Origin: Actinomycetes bacterium
GTDB taxonomy: Bacteria > Actinomycetota > Acidimicrobiia > Acidimicrobiales > Ilumatobacteraceae
Direction: 5' to 3'
Length of the DNA stretch: 64,000 bases
Assembly: GCA_027491335.1 (NCBI GenBank)
Contig: JAIXWJ010000039.1
Coordinates: 24,529-88,528, forward strand
Shown: one piece after another, positions 16,305-24,426 of the stretch
Numbering within the stretch: the stretch's first letter is position 1
Layout: each line of letters opens with the position of its first letter
The notes under the pieces: model-generated
Told to the model about the DNA's origin: nothing
Databases searched by the model: none
What the model saw: the letters and a program-made list of their open reading frames with translations, nothing else
Translations under genes and position numbers: made by a program

Positions 16305-17516
16305 ATGCCCCGCTTCGCTTACACCGCCATCGACAACAGTGGATCACTGGTGGAAGGAGTCTCGAAAGCCGAGACCATCGCCTCCGCTCGTGCCTCTTTG
16401 CTGGCACAGAACCTCTACCCCACCAAACTCGCCGAGAAGCGCGGGCTTCTGCAGTTCGAGATCACCAAGGAGAAGGTGAAGAAGAAAGAACTGATGCACT
16501 TCACCCGCCAACTGGCGGTGTTCGTGCGGGCGGGCATCCCCATCACCTCGGCGCTCGAGACCATCGGAGACGAGACCCAGGACACCGCGCTACGACGAGC
16601 GATCACCGCCATGGTGGAGGAACTGCGCAACGGTGGCACTCTCTCGGCCGCCGCGGCGAAGCACTCGCAGGTGTTCCCCAACTACTACGTCGGAATCCTG
16701 CAGAGCGCCGAACTGACCGGACGTCTGGACGAGACGCTCGACAGCTTGGCCGCGTATCTGAACCGCGAGATCGAGACCCGCGCCAAGGTGGTGAACGCTC
16801 TGTCGTATCCGGCGGTGGTGATGGTGATGGCCGTGGTGACCGTGATCATCCTGGCCGGCTACGTGTTGCCGAAGTTCAAGCCACTCTTCACCGAGTTGAA
16901 CGCCGATCTGCCACTACCCACGCGCATGCTGCTGGGCGTCGCTTCGCTCTTTTCCACGTACGTGTACATCCCCGGTCTCGTCATCATGATGGTGGTCGGA
17001 GCCGTCGTCTGGATGATGAAGTCGGTGAAGGGTCGCCGAGTGAAGGATCGACTGGTCCTGCGCATACCGGTGATCAAGGGAATCATCGAATACGCCATCC
17101 TCGAGCGCTTCTGTCGCATCCTCGGCGCGATGGTACGCGCCGGTGTCCCCTTGCCCGACGGCATGCAGACCACCACCGAAGCCACCTCGAACGCGGTGTA
17201 TCGCGAGCGTCTCACCGTGGCCCGCGAGGAGATGATGAAAGGCGCGGGTTTCTCCGCGCCGTTGGCCGCCACCGAGCTGTTCCCCGGCGCCGCCAAGCAG
17301 ATGTTCAAGGTGGGCGAGGAAACCGGAACCCTCGACGAGCAGTTGGCGGCCGCGAGCGAGTACTTCGACACCGAATTGGAGGTGCGCATCAAGCGCTTCA
17401 CCACCATGTTCGAGCCGTTGATGATCATCGGCGTGGGATTGATGGTGGGCTTCGTCGCCGTCGCACTGGTGTCGGCGATGTACGGAGTGCTCGGTGGCGT
17501 GAAGGACGGCGCGTGA
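16305..17516 (+). CDS. pilC: Type IV pilus inner-membrane platform protein PilC
   Basis: The 403-residue protein has the two repeated GspF/T2SSF domains: the first with FTRQLAVFVRAGIPITSALE, the second with LERFCRILGAMVRAGVPLPDG, and three hydrophobic spans, the last near the C terminus (MIIGVGLMVGFVAVALVSAM). It anchors the motor ATPase to the assembling pilus. ATG 16305 follows pilB by 11 bases. The gene ends 2 bases from the convergent prepilin peptidase. Confidence 0.92.
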   Translation: MPRFAYTAIDNSGSLVEGVSKAETIASARASLLAQNLYPTKLAEKRGLLQFEITKEKVKKKELMHFTRQLAVFVRAGIPITSALETIGDETQDTALRRAITAMVEELRNGGTLSAAAAKHSQVFPNYYVGILQSAELTGRLDETLDSLAAYLNREIETRAKVVNALSYPAVVMVMAVVTVIILAGYVLPKFKPLFTELNADLPLPTRMLLGVASLFSTYVYIPGLVIMMVVGAVVWMMKSVKGRRVKDRLVLRIPVIKGIIEYAILERFCRILGAMVRAGVPLPDGMQTTTEATSNAVYRERLTVAREEMMKGAGFSAPLAATELFPGAAKQMFKVGEETGTLDEQLAAASEYFDTELEVRIKRFTTMFEPLMIIGVGLMVGFVAVALVSAMYGVLGGVKDGA

Positions 17517-17518
17517 TG

Positions 17519-18283
17519 TCAGCGCGCCATCACGGCGTCGACGAAGGCCTGTCCCTGGAGCACCGCGATCAGCGCACCCGCGGCCAGGAAGGGCCCGAAC
17601 GGCAGTGCGGTGCGACGGCCCGCTCGGCCCGCGATCATCAGCCCGACGCCGACCACCGACCCGATGATGAATCCATAGAACAGACCCACCAAGGCCAGAC
17701 CGGGATTGGACCAGCCGAGGTACAGACCGAGAAGCGGGCTGAGTCGCACGTCGCCGTCGCCCAAGCCACCTCGACTGATCTTGTAGAGCGCCGCCATGAC
17801 CGCGGTGGCGATCACCGCGCCCAGCAGTGCGGTGGCGATGCGTCGGGGTTCATCCACCGCGAACGCGGCGATCGTCAACAGCGGTGCTCCGATCACGATG
17901 GTGGTGTACGTGATCTCGCGGGGCAATCGCTTCGTGCGCAGATCGATGGCGGTGAGGGCCACCAGGCCGGCCACCAACACGCAGTGAGCCGCGCCCACGA
18001 TGGGTCGCTCGAAGTTCAGCATCATCACGGCGAACAGAGCCGCGGTGACGATCTCGACCGCAACCGATTCCACGCCGATGGCCACACCACAACGACGGCA
18101 TTTGCCGCGCAGGAACAACCAACTGAACACCGGCACCAGGTCGATGGGTCCCAACTGTCGATGACAGCCGCCACACGCCGAGCCCGGTGCCACGATCGAC
18201 GCGCCACGCGGCACACGATCGATCACCACGGTCAGGAACGAACCGATCAAGAGACCGGCCACCACGGCGATCGCCACGATCAT
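17519..18283 (-). CDS. pilD: Prepilin peptidase / N-methyltransferase
   Basis: The 254-residue membrane aspartyl protease removes the leader of prepilins before the Phe and may methylate it. Seen: the cytoplasmic zinc-type CGGC...CRRC module, first catalytic Asp in ALTAIDLRTKRLP, second in SRGGLGDGDVRL, and about seven membrane spans. ATG 18283 is preferred; an upstream in-frame start at 18316 would crowd the divergent pilT gene. It is placed on the minus strand between plus-strand pilC and pilT, so it needs its own promoter. Confidence 0.9.
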   Translation of the reverse strand: MIVAIAVVAGLLIGSFLTVVIDRVPRGASIVAPGSACGGCHRQLGPIDLVPVFSWLFLRGKCRRCGVAIGVESVAVEIVTAALFAVMMLNFERPIVGAAHCVLVAGLVALTAIDLRTKRLPREITYTTIVIGAPLLTIAAFAVDEPRRIATALLGAVIATAVMAALYKISRGGLGDGDVRLSPLLGLYLGWSNPGLALVGLFYGFIIGSVVGVGLMIAGRAGRRTALPFGPFLAAGALIAVLQGQAFVDAVMAR

Positions 18284-18321
18284 CGACGAACCACTTCTCT
18301 CACCACACAAGGACACTACCG

Positions 18322-19437
18322 ATGTCTTCCTGCATGACGCCCACGATCGATGCCGAGTTGGTGACGCTGTTGCATCTCACCGTCGACGGTGGTGCCTCCG
18401 ATCTTCACCTCACCGTCGGACGTCCGCCCACCGTTCGCCGTAGTGGCAACCTGATCCCGATCGAAGACCGGGACGATCTGTCGCCGGGCGACCTCGAGCG
18501 CATGGTGTTCAGCCTTCTCGATCCCGTGAAGGCGGCCGAGTACGACCACAGTCGTCAGGTCGACTTCTCGTTCGGCCTGCCCGGAGTTGGACGTTTTCGC
18601 GCCAACGCCTTTCGTCAACGCGGGTTCCCGGCGTTGGCACTCCGCGTGGTGCCCGATCGTGTGCGTTCGCTGGAGGAATTGAAAGCCCCGAACGCTTGCT
18701 CACAACTGCTGAACGCTCCATACGGATTGGTTCTGGTAGTCGGTCCGACTGGTTCGGGCAAGAGCACCACGCTCGCGGCCATGATCGACCGCATCAACGA
18801 GGAACGGCCGTGCCACATTCTCACCATCGAGGACCCGGTGGAATTCGTGCACACGCACAAACGCGCCATCGTGAACCAACGCGAGGTGGGCACCGATGTG
18901 AACAGCTTCGAGGACGGTTTGCGTTCGGCTCTGCGCGAGGATCCGGACGTGATCCTGCTGGGCGAGATGCGCGATCTGGATTCGATCGCGATCACGTTGA
19001 CGTTGGCCGAGACCGGACACCTGGTGTTCGCCACACTGCACACGAACGACGCATCACAGGCCCTCGATCGCATCGTGGACGTGTTCCCCGCCGACAGACG
19101 AGACCAGATCCAGATTCAGTTGGCCGGTTCACTGCAGGGAGTGATCAGCCAACGCTTGATCGCATCGCAATTGGGCGGACGCGTCGCGGCGTACGAGGCT
19201 CTGGTGGCCAACGACGCCGTGCGCAATCTGCTGCGCGAAGGAAAGACGCGACAGTTGCGCAACGTGATCGGCACCGGACAGGCCGAGGGCATGCAGACCC
19301 TCGAGATGGATCTGGCCCGCCTGGTGATCGAGGGACACCTGACGCCCGACGAAGCGGCGCAGATCAGCGCCTATCCGCGAGAAGTGGTGGCCCAGATCGC
19401 CACCCAGCGCGCCGCCACCCCCGCGATCTCCGTCTGA
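18322..19437 (+). CDS. pilT: Type IV pilus retraction ATPase
   Basis: The 371-residue hexameric ATPase has ASDLHLTVGRPP at its N-terminal domain, Walker A GPTGSGKST, Walker B ILLGEMRD and the His box FATLHTNDA that marks PilT proteins. It depolymerises pili, driving twitching and DNA uptake. The upstream sequence offers AAGGA about 10 bases before ATG 18322. Presence of both pilB and pilT implies a dynamic, retractile pilus. Confidence 0.93.
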   Translation: MSSCMTPTIDAELVTLLHLTVDGGASDLHLTVGRPPTVRRSGNLIPIEDRDDLSPGDLERMVFSLLDPVKAAEYDHSRQVDFSFGLPGVGRFRANAFRQRGFPALALRVVPDRVRSLEELKAPNACSQLLNAPYGLVLVVGPTGSGKSTTLAAMIDRINEERPCHILTIEDPVEFVHTHKRAIVNQREVGTDVNSFEDGLRSALREDPDVILLGEMRDLDSIAITLTLAETGHLVFATLHTNDASQALDRIVDVFPADRRDQIQIQLAGSLQGVISQRLIASQLGGRVAAYEALVANDAVRNLLREGKTRQLRNVIGTGQAEGMQTLEMDLARLVIEGHLTPDEAAQISAYPREVVAQIATQRAATPAISV

Positions 19438-19485
19438 TCAGCATCTGATCCAAACCTGACCTCCGTCTGATCTTCGTCTGATCAG
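19431..19485 (+). repeat. Cluster of four TCTGATC motifs after pilT
   Basis: TCTGATC occurs at the pilT stop and three more times within 55 bases, in a TC-rich context with CGTCTGATC present three times. It looks like a local short-repeat expansion. No function can be assigned. Confidence 0.4.
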
Positions 19486-19550
19486 CATTCGCTTTCGGCA
19501 GCTGCCGTCGGGGTCTTCGCGTACCGGGAACTCGACGCGGACATGCGAAA

Positions 19551-19576
19551 GGGGCCGGCCCTCGCGGACCGGCCCC
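19551..19576. terminator. Probable bidirectional terminator hairpin between pilT and pilA
   Basis: GGGGCCGG (19551-19558) and CCGGCCCC (19569-19576) form a perfect 8-bp GC stem with a 10-base loop. It sits between the convergent pilT (plus) and pilA (minus). There is no clear T run on either side, so termination is inferred from position and stem stability. Confidence 0.55.
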
Positions 19577-19653
19577 AACTGGAGTGTGTGTTCACGTTCT
19601 GGGTAACCAAAGTGACCGGAAACCGGCCCTTTTGGTACCCAGATCGCAGAGCG

Positions 19654-19995
19654 TCAGGCGGCGCAGGCCCCACCGGCTTGCGGGTCCACGGCTCCGGCTG
19701 CTCCCACGTCGTACAACGTGGACTCGCTTCGCAGGAACTGAGCGGCCACCAGGCCGGCTTCGGTCGGATCACCTTCGGTGGCGGCCGACTCGTCGGCGTA
19801 CCACGTCTCGACGGCCACTTCCATCACGCGCTTGTCGGTGTCGCAGGCGCTCTCTTGACCCTTGTCGGTGATGCCGCGAACGGCGAACACCGTGACGGTG
19901 GCGAGGATGCCGAGGATGACGACGACGATCAGAAGCTCGACCAGGGTGAAACCCTTGTCTCTCCGACCGGCCGTGCGGTTCGTTGATGTGTTCAT
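19654..19995 (-). CDS. pilA: Type IV major pilin, prepilin-like
   Basis: The 113-residue prepilin has a 15-residue basic leader ending Gly15, the cleavage motif G/FTLVELL with Glu5 of the mature chain, and a hydrophobic helix LLIVVVILGILATVTVFAV. Two cysteines, Cys51 and Cys111, could close the C-terminal disulfide loop. It is small for a pilin but the features are textbook. It is transcribed towards pilT, from the region 19996-20128 that should hold its promoter. Confidence 0.92.
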   Translation of the reverse strand: MNTSTNRTAGRRDKGFTLVELLIVVVILGILATVTVFAVRGITDKGQESACDTDKRVMEVAVETWYADESAATEGDPTEAGLVAAQFLRSESTLYDVGAAGAVDPQAGGACAA

Positions 19996-20128
19996 GCTGG
20001 TTTCCCTTCGTACTGATGGACGAGCCGGTCGTCCGACTCGGGCAGAGGTATCGGACCTGACACGAGGACCTTGATACTCACAACGTCAAGAACGCCTCAA
20101 GACCGTTCATGGGGCGTACCGTGTCGGA

Positions 20129-21316
20129 ATGACTTCACGCCCCGCGTCGACTCTGTATCTGAAAGCCGACCGTGATGGTCCCGTGAAGCGTCGCCATCCG
20201 TGGGTGATGAGTGGAAGCGTGAGCCACGTCACCAACGATCCGCAACCGGGTGACACCGTGCTCGTGGTGTCGGCGTCCGGCGACGAATTGGGAGTGGCGT
20301 CGTACAGCCCGTTCTCCACCATTCGCGCGCGCATGTGGTCGTTCGACCCGACGACGAACGTGGACGAGTCCTTCGTCGGAGATCTGGTCACCCGTTCGGT
20401 GGAACGCCGCGAGTGGTATGCGGGCCTCGAGTCCACCGCGCGTTTGGTGTTCGGTGACGCCGATGGTCTGCCCGGTCTGGTGGTCGATCGTTACGGCGAG
20501 GTGGTGGTGATGCAGATCACCGCGGTGGGCATCGAGAAGTGGCGCGACACCGTGGCCGACCTGTTGTTCGCGCTACCCGGCGTGAACTGCGTGTACGAAC
20601 GTTCCGACGGTGACGATCGCAAGCGTGAGGGACTGGACGAGCGCGTCGGCGTGGCGCGCGGATCGCTGCCCGCCGAGGTGTTCGCCCGCGAGAACGGTTT
20701 CACCTTCGCCGTCGACGTGGAGAGCGGACACAAAACGGGCTTCTACATCGACCAACGCAACGCCCGCATGCTGATCCCGCAACTGGCCGTGGGCGCACGA
20801 GTGTTGAACGTGTTCGGTTACACCGGTTCGTTCAGCGTGATCGCCAATCGCAGCGGAGCAGAGAGCGTGACCACCATCGACTCGTCCGCGCCGTCGTTGG
20901 AGTTGACTCGTCTGAACGCCCGACTGAACGACACCGAACCGGGAGAACTGATCGTCGGTGACGCCGGTGAGCAATTGCGTCGCATGCGTGATCGTCGCGC
21001 CGAGTTCGATCTGATCATTCTCGACCCGCCCAAGTTCGCTCCCACGCAGAAGAACCTCGACCGTGCGTCGCGCGCCTACAAGGACGTCAACTTGTTGGGC
21101 GCGAAACTTCTCGCTCCCGGCGGACGACTGCTGACGTTCTCCTGTTCGGGTGCGGTGAGCATCGATCTGTTCCAGAAGATCGTGGCCGGCGCGGCGTTGG
21201 ACGCCAAGCGCTCGCTGAGCATCGTTCAACGACTGGGTCAACCCGTGGATCACCCGGTGTTGTTGTCGTACCCCGAGAGCGAATACCTGAAGGGGCTATT
21301 GCTCCAAGCGAACTAA
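20129..21316 (+). CDS. Class I SAM-dependent rRNA methyltransferase (RlmI/RlmK-like, PUA domain)
   Basis: The 395-residue protein has an N-terminal PUA-like domain (LYLKADRDGPVKRRHPWV) and a C-terminal methyltransferase domain with VLNVFGYTGSFSV (SAM motif I) and the DPPKF motif used by RNA methyltransferases (LDPPKFAP), then TFSCSGAVS. Relatives modify 23S rRNA (m5C1962 for RlmI). The exact target base cannot be read from the sequence. It is monocistronic between pilA (divergent) and mce (convergent). Confidence 0.85.
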   Translation: MTSRPASTLYLKADRDGPVKRRHPWVMSGSVSHVTNDPQPGDTVLVVSASGDELGVASYSPFSTIRARMWSFDPTTNVDESFVGDLVTRSVERREWYAGLESTARLVFGDADGLPGLVVDRYGEVVVMQITAVGIEKWRDTVADLLFALPGVNCVYERSDGDDRKREGLDERVGVARGSLPAEVFARENGFTFAVDVESGHKTGFYIDQRNARMLIPQLAVGARVLNVFGYTGSFSVIANRSGAESVTTIDSSAPSLELTRLNARLNDTEPGELIVGDAGEQLRRMRDRRAEFDLIILDPPKFAPTQKNLDRASRAYKDVNLLGAKLLAPGGRLLTFSCSGAVSIDLFQKIVAGAALDAKRSLSIVQRLGQPVDHPVLLSYPESEYLKGLLLQAN

Positions 21317-21376
21317 CTCTTTCTGGGATGGTTTCGTGTCGCTATGGCGCGCGAAACCCGCCCAGAACGGTGAGGG

Positions 21377-21778
21377 TCACTCTTGGACGAGTTCGATCAA
21401 GGTGCCGAAACTGCCCTTGGGGTGAATGAACGCCACGGTGGTCCCGCGACTGCCCGGGCGCGGCGCCTGATCGATGGCCTTGGCGCCGGCGGCGATCATC
21501 GCGGCCAACGCCTCACCACAATCGGCGACGCGGTAACCGATGTGATGAAGTCCTTCGCCGCGCTTCTCGATGGCCTTGGCCACCGGGCTGTCGGGACGCG
21601 TGGGTGTGAGCAACTGCACGTAGCTCTCGGCCACCTTCAGCAAGGCCTCCTCGACGCCGTCGCTCTCGACGACCTCGCGGTGGTCGACCTCGGCTCCGAA
21701 GGCTCGCTTGTAGTAGTCGATCGCGGCTTCCAGATCGTTGACGGCGATGGCCACGTGGTCGATTTCGGTGAGGATCAT
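21377..21778 (-). CDS. mce: Methylmalonyl-CoA epimerase
   Basis: The 133-residue vicinal-oxygen-chelate enzyme interconverts (R)- and (S)-methylmalonyl-CoA. Seen: TEIDHVAIAVNDLEAAIDYY with the metal His, EGLHHIGYRV in the second half and a C-terminal GTLIELV carrying the metal Glu. It lies 22 bases downstream of crotonyl-CoA carboxylase/reductase in the same direction, which places it in the ethylmalonyl-CoA or propionyl-CoA route. Length is normal. Confidence 0.92.
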   Translation of the reverse strand: MILTEIDHVAIAVNDLEAAIDYYKRAFGAEVDHREVVESDGVEEALLKVAESYVQLLTPTRPDSPVAKAIEKRGEGLHHIGYRVADCGEALAAMIAAGAKAIDQAPRPGSRGTTVAFIHPKGSFGTLIELVQE

Positions 21779-21800
21779 GTCGTCAGCCTAAATGCGAACG

Positions 21801-23135
21801 TCACGCGCGACGGAACCGGGAGATGTTGGATTCGCCGACCTTGGCGCGCAGTTCGGGGTCGGTGATGCCGAGGCCCTCGGACGGCGCCAGGCACAACACG
21901 GCCAACTTGCCCTCGTGCATGTTGTTGTGCACTTGGTACGCAGCTTCACCCACATCGGCGAGAGAGAACGTCTGGCTCAACACCGGATGGATCATGCCCT
22001 TGGCGATGAGACGGTTGGCCTGCCACGACTCCTGATAGTTGGCGAAGTGGCTACCGACCAGATTCTTCAGTCGCATCCAGAAGTGGCGGTTGTCGAACTC
22101 CATCATGAATCCGCTGGTGGCCGCACAGGTGACGACGGTGCCGCCCTTCTTGGTGACGTAAATGGAGGCGGCGAAGGTCTGGCGACCCGGATGCTCGAAC
22201 ACGATGTCGGGGTCCTCGCCCGTCATGTCACGGATGTCGCTGCCCAGACGACGCCATTCGGTCTCGTCGTGCGTGTGCTCGTCCTTCCAGAACTTGTAGT
22301 TCGCGGTCTTGCGGTTGATGATGTGCTCGACGCCCATGTCGCGCAGGATCTGGGCCTTGTCGTCGCTGGACACCACGCACACCGGAATGCCTCCGCCGTT
22401 CAGGACGTACTGGGTGGCGTACGCACCGATGCCACCGGTGGCGCCCCAGATGAGCACCACATCGCCCTGCTTCATGGCCGCTCCATTGGGAGACACGAGC
22501 ATGCGATAACTGGTGCTGTTGCACAGCGCGTTGACGGCCGCCTCTTCCCAGGTGAGGTGCGCGGGCTTGGGCATCAGCTGATTGGCCTTCACCACCGAGA
22601 GATCGGCGAGTCCACCGAAGTTCGTCTCGTAGCCCCAGATGCGCTGATTGGCGGCCAGCATCGAATCGTTGTGCGCCGTGTTGTCCTGATCGTCGACATG
22701 GTTGCAGTGAACGGTCACGTGATCGCCGGGCTTCCACTGACGAACGGCGGTGCCCACCTTCAACACCACGCCGGAGGCGTCACTGCCGATCACCTGATAC
22801 GGCTGATCGTGACGCTTCGACCACTCGCTCTCGCGGGCCAGTCGCTTCATCGGTCCGAAGGAACTGACCGGCTCGAAGATGCTGGACCAGACCGTGTTGA
22901 AGTTGATGCTGCTGGCCATGACGGCGATGTACACCTCGTCGGGGGCCAACTCGGGGGTGGCCACCTCGCCCACGTGGATGCTCTTGCGCGGATCCTTCTG
23001 CGCCGAGGGGGTTCCTTCCCACATGGACTGCTCGCTGGCCAGGATGTGGGCCGCCCGATAGGTGTCGGGGATTCCCAAGGCGGCGATGGACGGGCCGTCG
23101 GCCCCGGCGAGGATGGCGTCACGGATTTTTTCCAT
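21801..23135 (-). CDS. ccr: Crotonyl-CoA carboxylase/reductase
   Basis: The 444-residue medium-chain dehydrogenase reduces crotonyl-CoA with NADPH, fixing CO2 to form ethylmalonyl-CoA. The family traits are the long N-terminal insert with RAAHILASEQSMWEGTP, the VIGSDASGVVLKVG segment and the Rossmann motif IWGATGGIGAYATQ, and the length matches Ccr (about 445). With mce downstream and a thiolase divergent, it points to the ethylmalonyl-CoA pathway for acetyl-CoA assimilation or to extender-unit supply. Confidence 0.93.
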   Translation of the reverse strand: MEKIRDAILAGADGPSIAALGIPDTYRAAHILASEQSMWEGTPSAQKDPRKSIHVGEVATPELAPDEVYIAVMASSINFNTVWSSIFEPVSSFGPMKRLARESEWSKRHDQPYQVIGSDASGVVLKVGTAVRQWKPGDHVTVHCNHVDDQDNTAHNDSMLAANQRIWGYETNFGGLADLSVVKANQLMPKPAHLTWEEAAVNALCNSTSYRMLVSPNGAAMKQGDVVLIWGATGGIGAYATQYVLNGGGIPVCVVSSDDKAQILRDMGVEHIINRKTANYKFWKDEHTHDETEWRRLGSDIRDMTGEDPDIVFEHPGRQTFAASIYVTKKGGTVVTCAATSGFMMEFDNRHFWMRLKNLVGSHFANYQESWQANRLIAKGMIHPVLSQTFSLADVGEAAYQVHNNMHEGKLAVLCLAPSEGLGITDPELRAKVGESNISRFRRA

Positions 23136-23241
23136 TCACCGATGTTACTGAGGAGTAGGTTCGGGGCTCCCCTCGGGCAAGAATGGCGTCGGACGGGTCC
23201 ACCCATCCCGCCCACGATCCCGACACGAAAGAGAGTCCCTC

Positions 23242-24423
23242 ATGGCCGGTTCATACATCGTCGCTGGAGCCCGCACCCCGATCGGCAAGATGAGTGGCGC
23301 GCTGTCGTCGTTCAGCGCCGCCGACCTCGGTGGTTTCGCCATCAAGGCCGCTCTCGAGCGCGCCGGCGTGTCGCCGAACGAGGTCGAGCACGTGATCATG
23401 GGCCAGGTGCTGATGGCCGGACAGGGCCAGGTGCCCAGCCGTCAGGCCGCCGTGAAGGCCGGCATTCCCATGAACGTTCCCGCCGTGAACATCAACAAGG
23501 TCTGCCTATCGGGCATCAACTCCATCTATCTCGCCGATCAGATGATCCAGGCCGGCGACGCCGACATCGTGATTGCCGGTGGCATGGAGAGCATGACCAA
23601 TGCTCCCTACATCGCGGCTGGTGCGCGCGGTGGTTTCCGTTACGGAAACACCGAACTGAAGGACGCCATCATCGCCGACGGTCTGTGGTGCGCCTTCGAT
23701 GCCTGTCTCATGGGACTGGGCACCGAGCGTTACGCTGCGGGCAACATCACTCGCGAACAGCAGGACGAGTTGGCCATGAAGTCGAACCAGCGCGCCGCCG
23801 CCGCCATCGCGGCTGGTCGTCTGGCCGACGAGATCGTTCCCATCTCCATTCCGCAGCGCAAGGGTGATCCCAAGATCATCGACACCGACGAAGGTGTGCG
23901 CGCCGACACCACCATGGACTCCCTCGGTGGCCTGAAGCCGGCCTTCGACAAGGAAGGCACCATCACCGCCGCCAACGCCTCGCAGATCAGCGACGGTGGT
24001 TCGGCGATGGTGATCATGAGCGAGCGCGCCGTGAAGGCCCGTGGCGTGAAGCCCCTCGGCCAGATCGTGAGCTACGGCATGGTGGCCGGTCCCGACAACG
24101 CGTCGTTGCTCACGCAGCCCAGCCGCGCCATCTTGAAGGCGCTCGACAAGGTGGGCATGAAGGTGAGCGACGTCAACTTGTTCGAGTTGAACGAGGCCTT
24201 CGCCGCCGTGGGCATCGCCGCCATGGCCGATCTCGGTATCAGTGACGAACTCGTGAACGTGAACGGTGGCGCCATCGCGCTCGGTCACCCCATCGGCATG
24301 AGCGGCAACCGCGTCGCGCTGACGATCCTGCACGAACTCCGCCGTCGCGGTGGTGGCATCGGTGCCGCCGCGTTGTGTGGCGGTGGCGGCCAAGGCGACG
24401 CCATCATCGTCAAGACGGTCTGA
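23242..24423 (+). CDS. Acetyl-CoA C-acetyltransferase (thiolase)
   Basis: The 393-residue thiolase has the nucleophile Cys88 in NINKVCLSGINS, the GGAIALGHPIG His motif and the second Cys in AALCGGGGQG. It condenses two acetyl-CoA to acetoacetyl-CoA or works in reverse in beta-oxidation. Divergent placement next to ccr suggests the biosynthetic direction feeding the ethylmalonyl-CoA pathway. GAAAGAGAG precedes the ATG. Confidence 0.92.
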   Translation: MAGSYIVAGARTPIGKMSGALSSFSAADLGGFAIKAALERAGVSPNEVEHVIMGQVLMAGQGQVPSRQAAVKAGIPMNVPAVNINKVCLSGINSIYLADQMIQAGDADIVIAGGMESMTNAPYIAAGARGGFRYGNTELKDAIIADGLWCAFDACLMGLGTERYAAGNITREQQDELAMKSNQRAAAAIAAGRLADEIVPISIPQRKGDPKIIDTDEGVRADTTMDSLGGLKPAFDKEGTITAANASQISDGGSAMVIMSERAVKARGVKPLGQIVSYGMVAGPDNASLLTQPSRAILKALDKVGMKVSDVNLFELNEAFAAVGIAAMADLGISDELVNVNGGAIALGHPIGMSGNRVALTILHELRRRGGGIGAAALCGGGGQGDAIIVKTV

Positions 24424-24426
24424 CGC

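Noticed and set aside
19551..19576. Mobile element end or attachment site
   Set aside because: A short GC hairpin between convergent genes with no target duplication or integrase nearby; a terminator explains it better.
23136..23241. Riboswitch in the divergent ccr/thiolase gap
   Set aside because: Only 106 bases, with no conserved riboswitch core and no extended pairing.
21792..23867. Plus-strand frame of 691 codons opposite ccr
   Set aside because: Antisense of ccr and then out of frame within the thiolase; no recognisable protein features.
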